Of a stretch of DNA of 64,000 nucleotides, positions 8,915-17,520 are shown piece after piece; position 1 is the stretch's first letter, and the number at the start of each line of letters is the position of its first letter. This DNA is from Phycisphaerales bacterium (GTDB taxonomy: Bacteria; Planctomycetota; Phycisphaerae; Phycisphaerales; SM1A02). The DNA lies in contig JAKVBQ010000007.1 of the NCBI GenBank assembly GCA_022447205.1, forward strand, positions 55,048 through 119,047, written 5' to 3'. The notes under the pieces were generated by a model. That model was not told the origin of the DNA. It saw nothing but the letters and a program-made list of their open reading frames with translations, and ran no database searches. The position numbers and the translations under genes are program-made.

Positions 8915-10148
8915 GACGCAGCGCCTCGATGGGATCCAGTCTGGAAGCCTTGATCGCAGGGAACATCCCGAAGACGATGCCGACCCCCCCACTGAAGACG
9001 AAGGCGAGGATCACCGCCCAGAGCGGGATGTCGGCTTGCTCGAGATTGGCATCGGGAATCCTCGTCATGCCCCAGGCGAGCAGTCGGCCGATTGCAAGGC
9101 CGATGAATCCGCCGAGGAAACTCAGGGTGACGGCTTCCAGCAGGAACTGCATGAGGATCGCCATCGGGGTCGCACCCACCGCCTTCCGAAGGCCGATCTC
9201 CCTGGTTCGTTCCGACACGGAGACCAGCATGATGTTCATGATCCCGATGCCTCCGACCAGCAGACTGATGCCGACGATCCCGCCCGCGACCGCCGTGATC
9301 CCGGCAGCAAGCGCCTTGAACTGGTCGATGAACTGGTCGATCGCGGCGACCTGGAAGGTGTCGGGATCCTCCGGACCGAGTCCTCGCATCCTGCGAAGCA
9401 CGAAACGGACCTCTGATTCGGCCTCTTCGGCAAGATCCGGTGATTCGATGAGCGCGTTGACCATGAAGAAGAACCGTGGTGACTGGAGCTTCGATGCCAC
9501 GGAGAACGGGATGAACACCTCTGCGGAGCTGGTATTCATCCCGAACATCGATGCCTGCAGCGTCTCGACGAGACCGACGACCAGGAAGCGCCGACCATCG
9601 AGCAGGATGTGCTCGCCGGACGGGTCCTTCGAAAGCTGCAGTTCCTCGACTGCAGCCTCGTTGAGAACGCACACCTGTCTCGCATTCTCCTCGTCGATCA
9701 TCGTGAACGAACGGCCCTCGAGGATCGATCGAGCCGAGGTCTTGTGCCAGTCCGGCCAGATCCCCTTGACGGTGATGCCCGCGATCGATCTTTCCCCGTA
9801 CTGGACGTTCATTCCCAGGTCCGTCGAGGGTGAGATTGCGCGTATCGACGGGCAGTTCATGGCAATGGCCTTGAGCTCGTCCTCCTTGAGGCGCACCTCT
9901 TCCCACGGATAGAGGTTGTCGGGAGCGTCATCCGGTCGGTCGGGGAAGATGAACATCCGACTTGCGCCGACGGCCTCGAATTCATCGAGCACCTTCGACT
10001 TGAGACCGCTCAGGGCAGCGATCACCGCACTCACACTGGCGACACCGACGATGATCCCCAGCGCGGTGAGGAAGGAACGCGTCTTGTTCGCCCAGATCTG
10101 GCTCAGGGCAAGTGCGATCGAACGAATGTAGAAGAGAGGGTTCAGCAC
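8907..10148 (-). CDS. MacB-like ABC transporter permease
   Basis: 413 residues with the MacB/LolE-type layout: one N-terminal membrane helix (about residues 22-45, FLTALGIIVGVASVSAVIAA), a large periplasmic MacB_PCD domain, then three C-terminal helices (AVAGGIVGISLLVGGIGIMN; the FLLEAVTLSFLGGFIGLAIG segment; the AVILAFVFSGGVGIVFGMFP segment). REIGLRKAVGAT is the family coupling motif. It starts with GTG overlapping the ATPase stop. It probably couples cytoplasmic ATP hydrolysis to periplasmic substrate extrusion through the adjacent channel. Substrate unknown. Confidence 0.9.
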   Translation of the reverse strand: MLNPLFYIRSIALALSQIWANKTRSFLTALGIIVGVASVSAVIAALSGLKSKVLDEFEAVGASRMFIFPDRPDDAPDNLYPWEEVRLKEDELKAIAMNCPSIRAISPSTDLGMNVQYGERSIAGITVKGIWPDWHKTSARSILEGRSFTMIDEENARQVCVLNEAAVEELQLSKDPSGEHILLDGRRFLVVGLVETLQASMFGMNTSSAEVFIPFSVASKLQSPRFFFMVNALIESPDLAEEAESEVRFVLRRMRGLGPEDPDTFQVAAIDQFIDQFKALAAGITAVAGGIVGISLLVGGIGIMNIMLVSVSERTREIGLRKAVGATPMAILMQFLLEAVTLSFLGGFIGLAIGRLLAWGMTRIPDANLEQADIPLWAVILAFVFSGGVGIVFGMFPAIKASRLDPIEALRHE

Positions 10149-10882
10149 GCTGCACTCCCCTGTCCTCGCAAGCGGCCGGCAACGTCCTGTTCGATGGGAA
10201 GATCGGACTCGATCTCGCCGTCACGCAGTCTGACGACCCGCTGGCAGCAGGCAGCGACCTCGTCTTCATGGGTCACGATGAGGATCGTCTGTCCATCGGC
10301 GTGCAGCTGGCTGAAGAGCTCGAGGATCTCCGACGTCGTCGAGGAATCGAGATTCCCGGTCGGTTCGTCGGCCATCAGGATCGTCGGTTTGTTGAGAATC
10401 GCACGCGCGATCGCGACACGCTGCTTCTGGCCGCCCGACAACTGGTTCGGCCGATGCGTCATCCGATCCTCGAGGCCGACTCTCGTGAGTGCGTCTCGTG
10501 CGCGATCCCGCCTGCTCCCCCCCCCACCTGAACCGCTGTAGATGAGCGGCAATTCGACGTTCTGCAGGGCGGTCTGGCGTGGCAGGAGTTCGAAGGACTG
10601 GAAGACGAAGCCGACCTGTTCGTTGCGCACCCGGGCAAGTTCGTTCGGCCCCATGGATCCGATGTCCCGTCCGTCCAGGTGATAGGTCCCGGATGTGGGG
10701 CGATCGAGGCAGCCCAGCATGTTCATCAGGGTGCTCTTGCCGCTTCCGGAACTGCCCATGATCGCGACCATCTCGTTGCTGCCGATCTCAAGATCGACGT
10801 CACGCAGGGCATCGATGCGCTCGATTCCGACACGGTAGACCTTGGACATGTTCTTGACGTCGATCAGCATGGCGTGGTGCAT
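10142..10882 (-). CDS. ABC transporter ATP-binding protein (MacB/LolD type)
   Basis: 246 residues. Walker A is GSSGSGKST, the signature is LSGGQKQRVAIARA, and Walker B is ILMADEPTGNLDS, the extended form seen in the MacB/LolD/FtsE class. It powers the adjacent permease on the inner membrane. The start could be ATG 10882 or ATG 10870 (MLIDVKNMSKVYRVG); the first lies four bases after the adaptor stop. The ATPase is separate from the permease, unlike E. coli MacB where they are fused. Confidence 0.93.
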   Translation of the reverse strand: MHHAMLIDVKNMSKVYRVGIERIDALRDVDLEIGSNEMVAIMGSSGSGKSTLMNMLGCLDRPTSGTYHLDGRDIGSMGPNELARVRNEQVGFVFQSFELLPRQTALQNVELPLIYSGSGGGGSRRDRARDALTRVGLEDRMTHRPNQLSGGQKQRVAIARAILNKPTILMADEPTGNLDSSTTSEILELFSQLHADGQTILIVTHEDEVAACCQRVVRLRDGEIESDLPIEQDVAGRLRGQGSAAC

Positions 10883-10885
10883 CCG

Positions 10886-12322
10886 TCAGAAGGAGACCTC
10901 GACCCGACTTCCTGATCCATCCGAGATGGCTTCATCACCATCGGTCCTGTCGGATTCCTCGACACGGTCACCATGACGGATCTTCTCAAGCGCCTTGTAG
11001 GGCCCGATGATGATCTGATCGCCTTCCTTGACTCCGCGCCTGACGAGCGTGTCGGTGAGTGAACTCGGTCCGACCTCGACCGGAACGCAGACCGCAAGAC
11101 CCTCCCGGACCACGTAGATCACGGACACGGCACTGCTGAGACCGTCGAGGAGCTCGCTTTCCAGCACCTCGTCATCGAGGTCCTTCACCGCGCGATCGAC
11201 CACCGACTGGGTGGGAACGACCAGGCCGTCATGGTCACCGACGAGAATGTCGACGTTGGCGGCAAGCCCGGAATAGATCGCACGGCCCTCGAGCTCGAGA
11301 CGGACTTCGGTCTTGAAGTACCCCGCACCGGAGCCATCCAGGGTCCTTTGCAGGGCGATGCGGGTCACGTCACCACTGAAGACCTCGTCGCGATAGGCGT
11401 TGATCCGGATTTCAGCATCCTGCCCCTGCTCGATGCGAGCGACGTCGCTCTCCGCGACTCGAGCATCGAGATGCATGCTGGAGAGGTCCGCGACGGTCAG
11501 GATCACGGTTCCGGCATTGTTCATCGTCCCGACCATGACCAGCTCGCCGACTTCGGCGTTCAATGCGGTCACCACGCCATCCATGGGAGCACGAATCTCC
11601 GTCCGTCCGAGCGCCTCGGTCGCTCGTGCGATGTCGGCTTCCGCCGCTTCCAGGGAACTCTCGATGACGGAGATCGAATGTTGCGCCGCGGCGACCTGCG
11701 CGGTCAGGTCATCGACCGCCTCCTCCGCCTCCTCGAGCGTGATCCGACTGATGTCACCCGACTCGAAGAGGCTTGCCTGACGCTCGAGCTGTCGTCTGGC
11801 CATCTCGAGACGGGCGAGAGGGCCGGCCAGGCGAGCCTGTTCGGACTTGAGCCGGAAGAACTCGGCATCCCGCCGTGCCTTGGCCGAGTTGGAGGCAGCA
11901 AGCAGGTCGCGATCGTCGAGCTTCACGACGAGGTCACCTTCCGCGACCTGGTCTCCCTCCCGGAAGGGAAGCCGTTCGATCCGCGCCGAGACCTCGGCGG
12001 AGATGTCGACCTTGGTATCAGGCTCGACCTCGCCGGGTGCGGTGACCTTCTCGCGAACGGTTCCCCGAACCACCTCCATGAGGCGAACCGAGACCGCAGG
12101 CTCCTCGAACCCCACGAGACCGGAGATCCCGAAGCCCGAAGGCCCGACGATGACGAACCCTGCGCCAAGCAGGATGAAGAGGCCCACGAAACCGAGCAGG
12201 AAGATGCGCACGATGAGGGTCCTCGAGAGCGAGTGATTGCCGGTCTTCGTGAAAAGACCGGAGAAACGCCGCCAGGTACCAATGTGTGGTTCGGCAGGAG
12301 CGGCCTTCTCTTGCAACGCCAC
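10886..12322 (-). CDS. HlyD/MacA-type periplasmic adaptor subunit
   Basis: 478 residues. A membrane anchor near residues 35-62 (TLIVRIFLLGFVGLFILLGA) is followed by a lipoyl half-motif (VREKVTAPGEVEPDTKVDIS), a long coiled-coil hairpin (about residues 130-240), the second lipoyl half (TEIRAPMDGVVTALNAEVGE) and a beta-barrel region. It bridges permease and outer channel. The first gene of the operon; start codon GTG at 12322, or TTG at 12316, which has better ribosome-site spacing (GGAAG). The highly charged C-terminal tail (EESDRTDGDEAISDGSG) is poorly conserved in the family. Confidence 0.9.
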   Translation of the reverse strand: MALQEKAAPAEPHIGTWRRFSGLFTKTGNHSLSRTLIVRIFLLGFVGLFILLGAGFVIVGPSGFGISGLVGFEEPAVSVRLMEVVRGTVREKVTAPGEVEPDTKVDISAEVSARIERLPFREGDQVAEGDLVVKLDDRDLLAASNSAKARRDAEFFRLKSEQARLAGPLARLEMARRQLERQASLFESGDISRITLEEAEEAVDDLTAQVAAAQHSISVIESSLEAAEADIARATEALGRTEIRAPMDGVVTALNAEVGELVMVGTMNNAGTVILTVADLSSMHLDARVAESDVARIEQGQDAEIRINAYRDEVFSGDVTRIALQRTLDGSGAGYFKTEVRLELEGRAIYSGLAANVDILVGDHDGLVVPTQSVVDRAVKDLDDEVLESELLDGLSSAVSVIYVVREGLAVCVPVEVGPSSLTDTLVRRGVKEGDQIIIGPYKALEKIRHGDRVEESDRTDGDEAISDGSGSRVEVSF

Positions 12323-12404
12323 TTCCAGGCACGAACCAGATCCGACCGAAGGGATGATTCTAGCAGATCACGGAGCAGGTCCTCCAAGCATGGTTTCCAG
12401 GGGC

Positions 12405-12440
12405 AAAAACACGGCACCCCCTGCCTGAGCAGGGGGTGCC
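12405..12440 (-). terminator. Rho-independent terminator after the 12484-14424 gene
   Basis: A perfect 12-bp stem (GGCACCCCCTGC / GCAGGGGGTGCC, 12413-12440) with a four-base loop is followed on the minus strand by GTGTTTTTG. It sits between the stop of the secreted protein and the start of the efflux operon, so it insulates the two minus-strand units. Confidence 0.85.
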
Positions 12441-12483
12441 GGAAATTGAAAGGGTCGTGGCTGTACCTAAGAAAGGCTCAACC

Positions 12484-14424
12484 TTACGGGCAAGCGCCCC
12501 AGGCACCCAGCAGGAGGGTGAGGTCGGCACCGTCGACCAGACCGCTGGCGTCGAGGTCAGCGACGGCGTCGTCGGTTCCCCAGGCACCAAGCAGGATGGT
12601 GAGGTCAGCACCGTCAACAGAGCTGTCACCGTTGAGGTCGCCGACGCAGGTCGTACCGCCGCCACCGTCGTAGCTGGTGAAGTTGTGGCACCAGTGGTAA
12701 CCGGCGAAGCCGATTGCCTCGTAGCTGAGGTAGGTGGCGAGACCGCAGGGGTCTGACTTCAGGTAGGTGGGAGCATCCTCACCCAGATCGTTGCAGCCGG
12801 TGGAGACGAAGCCGTCGGGGGACTCGGGGCAGTCCATCTCGAAGACGACGTTCATGCCATCGGTGATGTCAAGCAGCGGGTCGAAGGAGACCGTGGTGAG
12901 ACCAAGGTAACCGCCACCAACGAGGTAGACTTCCTTGGCGTCGATCTGCTCGAGCGAGGCGACGTCGGGAGTATCACCGGCAGTGGTGTCGTTGGAGACA
13001 CGCATTTCGCCGAGGATACCGCTGCCGCCGTTGTAGAGACCGAAGTCGGTGCAACCGATGGTCTGGGCGGAAACGCCGGAGTACTTACGAGCGAACTGGT
13101 TGGTCGTGGTGACGCCAGTGCCGTACGCGCAGGAGACGCCGTTGAAGGCGACTTCCATGTCGGCCGACTGAGTCGTGACGACTGCATCCGACGGGGGATC
13201 GCACTCGTAGGTGGGCAGTTCAGAATACTGAACGGTCATGTCGAAGGGACCGCTGCTGCCGTCGTATCCACCAAGACGGAGGAGGTACGTGCCAGCATCA
13301 GCAACTTCGATCTGAAGCGAGGATGCGAACGCTGCGTCACCACAGTCTTCGTTGCAAGCAACGTAGATATCGGGGAGCGCAGCGGGGTCGAAGGTAGCTG
13401 CGTCATAGCTGTACAGAGCGATCTTGGTGTCCCACTCGGCACCACCGTTGCAGGTGGAAGCGCTGAGGAAGCCAGGACCGGGAACGCTGACAACCCACCA
13501 CAGGTCGGAGTTCAGCTGTTCGAAGCCGGTACCCGAACCGCAGCCGGCTTCGCCGGGACCGTCGGTGTTGGCACCAGTGGTGTCACCAGTGACGCTGACC
13601 GGATCCGTATCGACGAGGTCGATGTTGTAGCCACCAAGGACTGCATCGACAACGCAGTCGTTGCCATAGGCGGGATCGGTGCACTCGTAGAGGTAGTAAC
13701 CGCAGAGGTCATAGGCAACGTCGACGCAGACTTCGTCCCAGCCGCCGTCGCAGCAGGCCGAGTCGAATTCGCAGACGAGTTCGCAGCAAGCCTGGTCGGA
13801 GCAACCGGGAGTGCCGTTGGGATCGGTGCAGTCACCCTGAGCCGGGTCGCCGCAGTCGTAGCTGCTGGGAGCGAACTCCATGGTGACGACGTATTCGGTG
13901 TCGCAGCTGCTGGCGTTGCCGTCGCCGAAACCGTTGACGGTCACGACGCAACCCATCACCTGACCCGCAGCAACGGTCTTCTCGAAGAAGCCGCCACAGG
14001 GGAAGATGAAGCCTTCGTATCCAGCGGTGGCGCAGTCATCAGCGCCGGTGACGATGAAGCCGACGAAGTCGGTGGGGTCGACACCTGCGGTGGAGCTGTT
14101 GAAGGTGAAGCTGATGACACCATTCGCGGGAGCGGTCATGGAGTACCAGTCAAGGTCACGAACGTCATTGGCGTCAGTGGTCGTCCAAGCACCGACGTTG
14201 CCGTGCATGTAGGTGAAGCCCTCGGCGAGGGTGCCGAGATCCTGCCAGGAAGCGGGATCCGCATTGCAACCACCGTTGGGGTCGACCTCACCGGTCGAGC
14301 CGCAGTAGCCGGCGTCGTTCTGCTCGACGGACCCACTCGGGGGGGTCACATCACACTGTCCGAATGCGACACCAGCCGTACACAGGCCGGCGACTACACT
14401 CGCGATAAAGCGATATTCAGTCAT
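12484..14424 (-). CDS. Secreted cysteine-rich protein with C-terminal dockerin-like repeats
   Basis: 646 residues. ATG 14424 with AGGAGG upstream gives the signal peptide MTEYRFIASVVAGLCTAGVA. The body has pre-peptidase-like beta domains (DLDWYSMTAPANGVISFTFN and a second copy, DLWWVVSVPGPGFLSASTCN), separated by a Cys-rich segment around residues 200-260 (CCELVCEFDSACCDGGWDEV) of the kind seen in planctomycete surface proteins. The C-terminus carries two dockerin-type-I-like Ca-binding motifs (GDLNGDSSVDGADLTILLGA and a diverged partner). No catalytic motif is recognised. An extracellular or surface-attached structural or binding role is an inference. Confidence 0.8.
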   Translation of the reverse strand: MTEYRFIASVVAGLCTAGVAFGQCDVTPPSGSVEQNDAGYCGSTGEVDPNGGCNADPASWQDLGTLAEGFTYMHGNVGAWTTTDANDVRDLDWYSMTAPANGVISFTFNSSTAGVDPTDFVGFIVTGADDCATAGYEGFIFPCGGFFEKTVAAGQVMGCVVTVNGFGDGNASSCDTEYVVTMEFAPSSYDCGDPAQGDCTDPNGTPGCSDQACCELVCEFDSACCDGGWDEVCVDVAYDLCGYYLYECTDPAYGNDCVVDAVLGGYNIDLVDTDPVSVTGDTTGANTDGPGEAGCGSGTGFEQLNSDLWWVVSVPGPGFLSASTCNGGAEWDTKIALYSYDAATFDPAALPDIYVACNEDCGDAAFASSLQIEVADAGTYLLRLGGYDGSSGPFDMTVQYSELPTYECDPPSDAVVTTQSADMEVAFNGVSCAYGTGVTTTNQFARKYSGVSAQTIGCTDFGLYNGGSGILGEMRVSNDTTAGDTPDVASLEQIDAKEVYLVGGGYLGLTTVSFDPLLDITDGMNVVFEMDCPESPDGFVSTGCNDLGEDAPTYLKSDPCGLATYLSYEAIGFAGYHWCHNFTSYDGGGGTTCVGDLNGDSSVDGADLTILLGAWGTDDAVADLDASGLVDGADLTLLLGAWGACP

Positions 14425-14485
14425 GTCAGTCCTCCTGATCTTCTCTTGATCATCTCTTGCTTGGCCCACCAGAGCGACGGGCTTG

Positions 14486-14542
14486 AAAAAACGAAGGAAT
14501 CGGACCTAGGTCCACCGATTCCATCGTTCATGAAATGGAATC
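14486..14542 (-). promoter_or_regulatory. Candidate attenuator leader (alternative hairpins plus T-run)
   Basis: On the minus strand, in the leader of the 14424 gene, segment 1 (14542-14535, GATTCCAT) can pair with segment 2 (14524-14517, ATGGAATC). Segment 2, extended as 14522-14515, can instead pair with segment 3 (14503-14496), forming a hairpin followed four bases later by six Ts (14491-14486). The two stems exclude one another, which is the layout of a transcription attenuator. It lies about 60 bases before the start codon. It could instead be a simple terminator of a transcript from clpS. Confidence 0.4.
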
Positions 14543-14808
14543 CACTCCTGAGGGTACCCGCCAATCACAACGAACCAAATCAGAAGTCCCCAGAAACTCG
14601 CAATCAACAAGGGATTCAAGCCCGAATAATCCCATGATCAGCACCCCACCGTGACAATTTGGGGAAGATCCGGGCGGGCACCAGAGACTGGGCCAGATCA
14701 GTGATTCCAGGCCAGGCAATCAAAATGCCCGCTTGAAGCACCCAACAGCAGGTGAATTCAAACTCGTCATGTCTTTTTGATTTATCGGACCGATTTGCAG
14801 CTCGGTCT
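14543..14808. other. AT-richer intergenic stretch, no gene seen
   Basis: Together with the leader element this makes a gap of almost 400 bases between clpS and the secreted-protein gene. Base composition is visibly more AT-rich than the surroundings. No open frame here has a plausible start or domain. It is expected to contain the promoter for the minus-strand secreted protein. Confidence 0.5.
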
Positions 14809-15141
14809 TCAAGCCTCGGGCGCCTCTTGAACCGAGGCAGTCAGGCCAGAGGCCAAAAGCTGCTCCGCGACATGCTCCGCATGCTCAAGATGCGTCTCCA
14901 TGACCAGCCCGACCCCTTGGCGGTGGGCTTCGAACATCACCCGTATGGCCCCAGGGAGATCCCGAGCCCGCAGACGAACGAGCACATCGACCACGTAGCC
15001 CATCTCATTGTGGTCGTCATCGTGAAGCAGGACCTGCCATCTCGAGAGTCCGGTACCTCGCCTGCCCGTGACCGGGCTCACGGCTGGCGAACCAGAGCGA
15101 CTGCGTTCCGGGGTGATGGTCTGGGTGGCGCATTGAGGCAT
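14809..15141 (-). CDS. clpS: ATP-dependent Clp protease adaptor ClpS
   Basis: 110 residues from ATG 15141. The core WQVLLHDDDHNEMGYVVDVL carries the ClpS signature (hydrophobic strand, DD/N, then M in the N-degron pocket), continuing to MFEAHRQGVGLVMETHLEHA and AEQLLASGLTASVQ at the C-terminus. It delivers N-end-rule substrates to ClpA-type unfoldases. An unstructured N-terminus of about 35 residues precedes the core, as usual. The clpA and clpP genes are not in the window. The gene starts about 66 bases after the oxidoreductase stop on the same strand. Confidence 0.88.
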   Translation of the reverse strand: MPQCATQTITPERSRSGSPAVSPVTGRRGTGLSRWQVLLHDDDHNEMGYVVDVLVRLRARDLPGAIRVMFEAHRQGVGLVMETHLEHAEHVAEQLLASGLTASVQEAPEA

Positions 15142-15207
15142 GGCAGAATGGGTCCGGAGAGGAAACGAGGAGATGAGGAGACGGGCCCGCATCCTCGAGA
15201 AAACGAA

Positions 15208-16245
15208 TCAGCCGAGCCGCCAGTCCACGACGATCTTCCCGAATTGTGCGCCTGCTTCAAGCCGCTTGTAGGCATTTTCACAGGATCCGGGTGCATGAAT
15301 GGAATCGATGACGGGGCGGAGCCTTCCGCTCCGGAAGTGGGCAAGCACCTGTCGGAACTCATCCATGTCCCCCATCGTCGAACCGAGAATCGAAAGCTGG
15401 TTCCAGAAGACCCGCGCAAGGTCGGTCGTGGCATCAGGACCGGTAGTGCACCCGCAGGTGACATAGACCCCGCCACGTGCGAGAGACTTCACTCCGGCAA
15501 GGTGGATCGCCTTCCCGACCGAATCGGCGCAGACGTCGACACCCCGTCGTCCAGTGAGGCCTCGGACCTCACGGGAGAAATCGACACCCTCGTCGAGAAC
15601 GCCCTCATCGGCGCCGAGTTCCATGGCCCGATCAAGCTTCTCCCGGCTGCGACTCGTCACGATCACCCGACAACTCATCATCTTCGCGATACCGAGGCAG
15701 GCCAGCGCCACCCCCCCACCGATGCCGGTCACGAGGACCGTCGAACCAGGGCGCACTCGAGCTCGAGTGACGAGCATCCGCCATGCGGTGAGGTGAACGA
15801 GTCCGAAAGCGGCCGTCTCGACGGGATCGGCATCGCCGACGTCGAGCACGTTGCCCACGGGCGCCACGAAGAACTCCGCCATCGTGCCGGAGACATGCTC
15901 GCCGATCATGAGGATGTCGGACGGCGCGGGCACGACATCCGGCTGCGGGGGGACGGGAATCGGGATGCCTGCATTGAGGACCACTCGTCGCCCGACCCAG
16001 CCTTCGTCCACCCCATCTCCCACGGACTCGATGATGCCGACACCATCCGAACCCGAGATTGCAGGAAAGGAGCGTTCAAGACCCGGCAGGCCACGACCCA
16101 CCCAGAGGTCGAGCTGGTTCAAGGCGGATGCCTCGGTTCGAACCAGGACCTCGCCCGGGCCGGGCGCAGGCGCATCCCGTTCCGCATTCAGCAGGACATT
16201 GTCGGAGACGGGAACACCTTGACGACTGATTTCAATGGCTTTCAC
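15208..16245 (-). CDS. Quinone oxidoreductase-like medium-chain dehydrogenase
   Basis: 345 residues, MDR superfamily. It begins with GTG at 16245 giving the usual MKAIEIS N-terminus; no upstream ATG fits. The catalytic-domain segment (GEVLVRTEASALNQLDLWVG) and the nucleotide-binding segment (VLVTGIGGGVALACLGIAKM) are clear. The Cys at the catalytic zinc position is replaced (ASALNQLDLW), and the structural-zinc cysteine cluster is absent, so it resembles the zinc-independent quinone oxidoreductase/YhdH side of the family. Substrate unknown. Divergent from the DUF1573 lipoprotein gene with about 100 bases between. Confidence 0.82.
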   Translation of the reverse strand: MKAIEISRQGVPVSDNVLLNAERDAPAPGPGEVLVRTEASALNQLDLWVGRGLPGLERSFPAISGSDGVGIIESVGDGVDEGWVGRRVVLNAGIPIPVPPQPDVVPAPSDILMIGEHVSGTMAEFFVAPVGNVLDVGDADPVETAAFGLVHLTAWRMLVTRARVRPGSTVLVTGIGGGVALACLGIAKMMSCRVIVTSRSREKLDRAMELGADEGVLDEGVDFSREVRGLTGRRGVDVCADSVGKAIHLAGVKSLARGGVYVTCGCTTGPDATTDLARVFWNQLSILGSTMGDMDEFRQVLAHFRSGRLRPVIDSIHAPGSCENAYKRLEAGAQFGKIVVDWRLG

Positions 16246-16347
16246 GCAAGGCAGTCTACCCGGAGGGGCAGGGCCCGCGCGACGTGGTGCCACGCCTTGC
16301 CGGGACTGGTAGCATCCACCTGTCCAGAACCCTCCAGGAAGCGCCAA

Positions 16348-17520
16348 GTGAACCAGATTCGTACCAGAAGCAGACGTTCCATCGACCTGCTGGCCTGCCC
16401 GGCAGCGTGCTTGCTCGCCCTGTTCGGAAGCATTGGTTGCGACGACTCCTCGGAAACCACACCGAAGACAGGTGATGCGGGCAGCACGAGGATGGAAGCC
16501 GCTCCGAGCCCACCTGCCGGAGGAGGTGCCCCGGGAGATTCGACCGGATCATCCCAGTCGACTGCCCAAGGCTCGTCCGGGCAGACGCCTCAGGCAGGCT
16601 ACCCGCCGATCGTGGCGACTCCACAGATGGTCGACTTCGGCATCGTCGAGCCGGGCAGCACCCTCGAGTCGGATGTGACCCTGGTCAACACCTCGGATCG
16701 CCCGGTCCGGATCATGAAGGCACAACCGACATGCACCTGCACGACGGTCGACATGACGAACGTCATCATCCCGGCCCGTGGTTCGGTGCAGATGCCGATC
16801 TCCATGACGACGAACAGGGCGCTGGGCAAGAAGATCGCACGGGTCCAGCTGATCATCGAGGGGTATCCACGCTTCCTGACGGTGGGACTCAATGCGGAGA
16901 ACGCCCTGGCGATCCGTGCCATTCCGCCGTACCTCGCGGTGAAGGAGAAGGCCGACCAGCCGGATCGACGCTTCGGTCAGTTCATGATCGAATCGGTCGA
17001 CAAGAGACCCTTCCGGGTCCTCAATGTCCTGACGGAGCAGCCGGTCTTCCTCGACTTCGATCCGGCAACGGACGAGCCGAGGAATCGATACACCCTCAAG
17101 TACGACCTCTCCGGCTACGGGTGCGAGGACCTGCCTCGATTCCTCATCATCAGGACGGATCATCCGAAGGCCCCCCTCATGGATCTTCGAATCCGGCACA
17201 ACCCCTGCACCAAGATCCAGACCTCCATGCCGATGGCGGATTTCCGATCGAATCTCGGACTCGTGAAGCCGGGAAGCTCGATGGAGGTCCAGGTCGAATT
17301 CAAGAAACCGAGACGACCGGTCATGGCGTCGGTTCGATCGGATGACCCGAGAGCATCCGCCCGTATCCTCGACCAGACTTCGGACGGCACGCAGCTCAAC
17401 GTGGTGGTGGAAGTCACCTTCGCGCCGGACCTCGAGGAAGGCCTCTTCCAGTTCCCGATCATCTTTTCCGACGGCACGCTTTCCGACGAACACACGATCT
17501 ACGGCTGGAGCACTCCATGA
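16348..17520 (+). CDS. DUF1573-containing lipoprotein
   Basis: 390 residues. GTG 16348 has AGGAAG upstream and gives MNQIRTRSRRSIDLLACPAA, a signal peptide ending in a lipobox-like FGSIGC. After a Ser/Gly/Pro-rich linker, the DUF1573 immunoglobulin-like module appears (VDFGIVEPGSTLESDVTLVN, then TSDRPVRIMKAQPTCTCT) and a second related beta-sandwich follows to the C-terminus. The long upstream extension of this frame (to 14752) is antisense to clpS and the oxidoreductase and is not coding. DUF1573 proteins are common exported proteins in Planctomycetota and Bacteroidota without a settled function. Overlaps the next gene by ATGA. Confidence 0.85.
   Translation: MNQIRTRSRRSIDLLACPAACLLALFGSIGCDDSSETTPKTGDAGSTRMEAAPSPPAGGGAPGDSTGSSQSTAQGSSGQTPQAGYPPIVATPQMVDFGIVEPGSTLESDVTLVNTSDRPVRIMKAQPTCTCTTVDMTNVIIPARGSVQMPISMTTNRALGKKIARVQLIIEGYPRFLTVGLNAENALAIRAIPPYLAVKEKADQPDRRFGQFMIESVDKRPFRVLNVLTEQPVFLDFDPATDEPRNRYTLKYDLSGYGCEDLPRFLIIRTDHPKAPLMDLRIRHNPCTKIQTSMPMADFRSNLGLVKPGSSMEVQVEFKKPRRPVMASVRSDDPRASARILDQTSDGTQLNVVVEVTFAPDLEEGLFQFPIIFSDGTLSDEHTIYGWSTP

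Noticed and set aside
11231..12673. 480-codon plus-strand frame opposite the adaptor gene.
   Set aside because: Antisense to a clear HlyD-type adaptor, with low-complexity translation and crossing a terminator.
14752..16347. Long plus-strand frame upstream of the DUF1573 gene.
   Set aside because: It is antisense to clpS and the oxidoreductase, has no domain, and the real signal peptide and ribosome site start at 16348.
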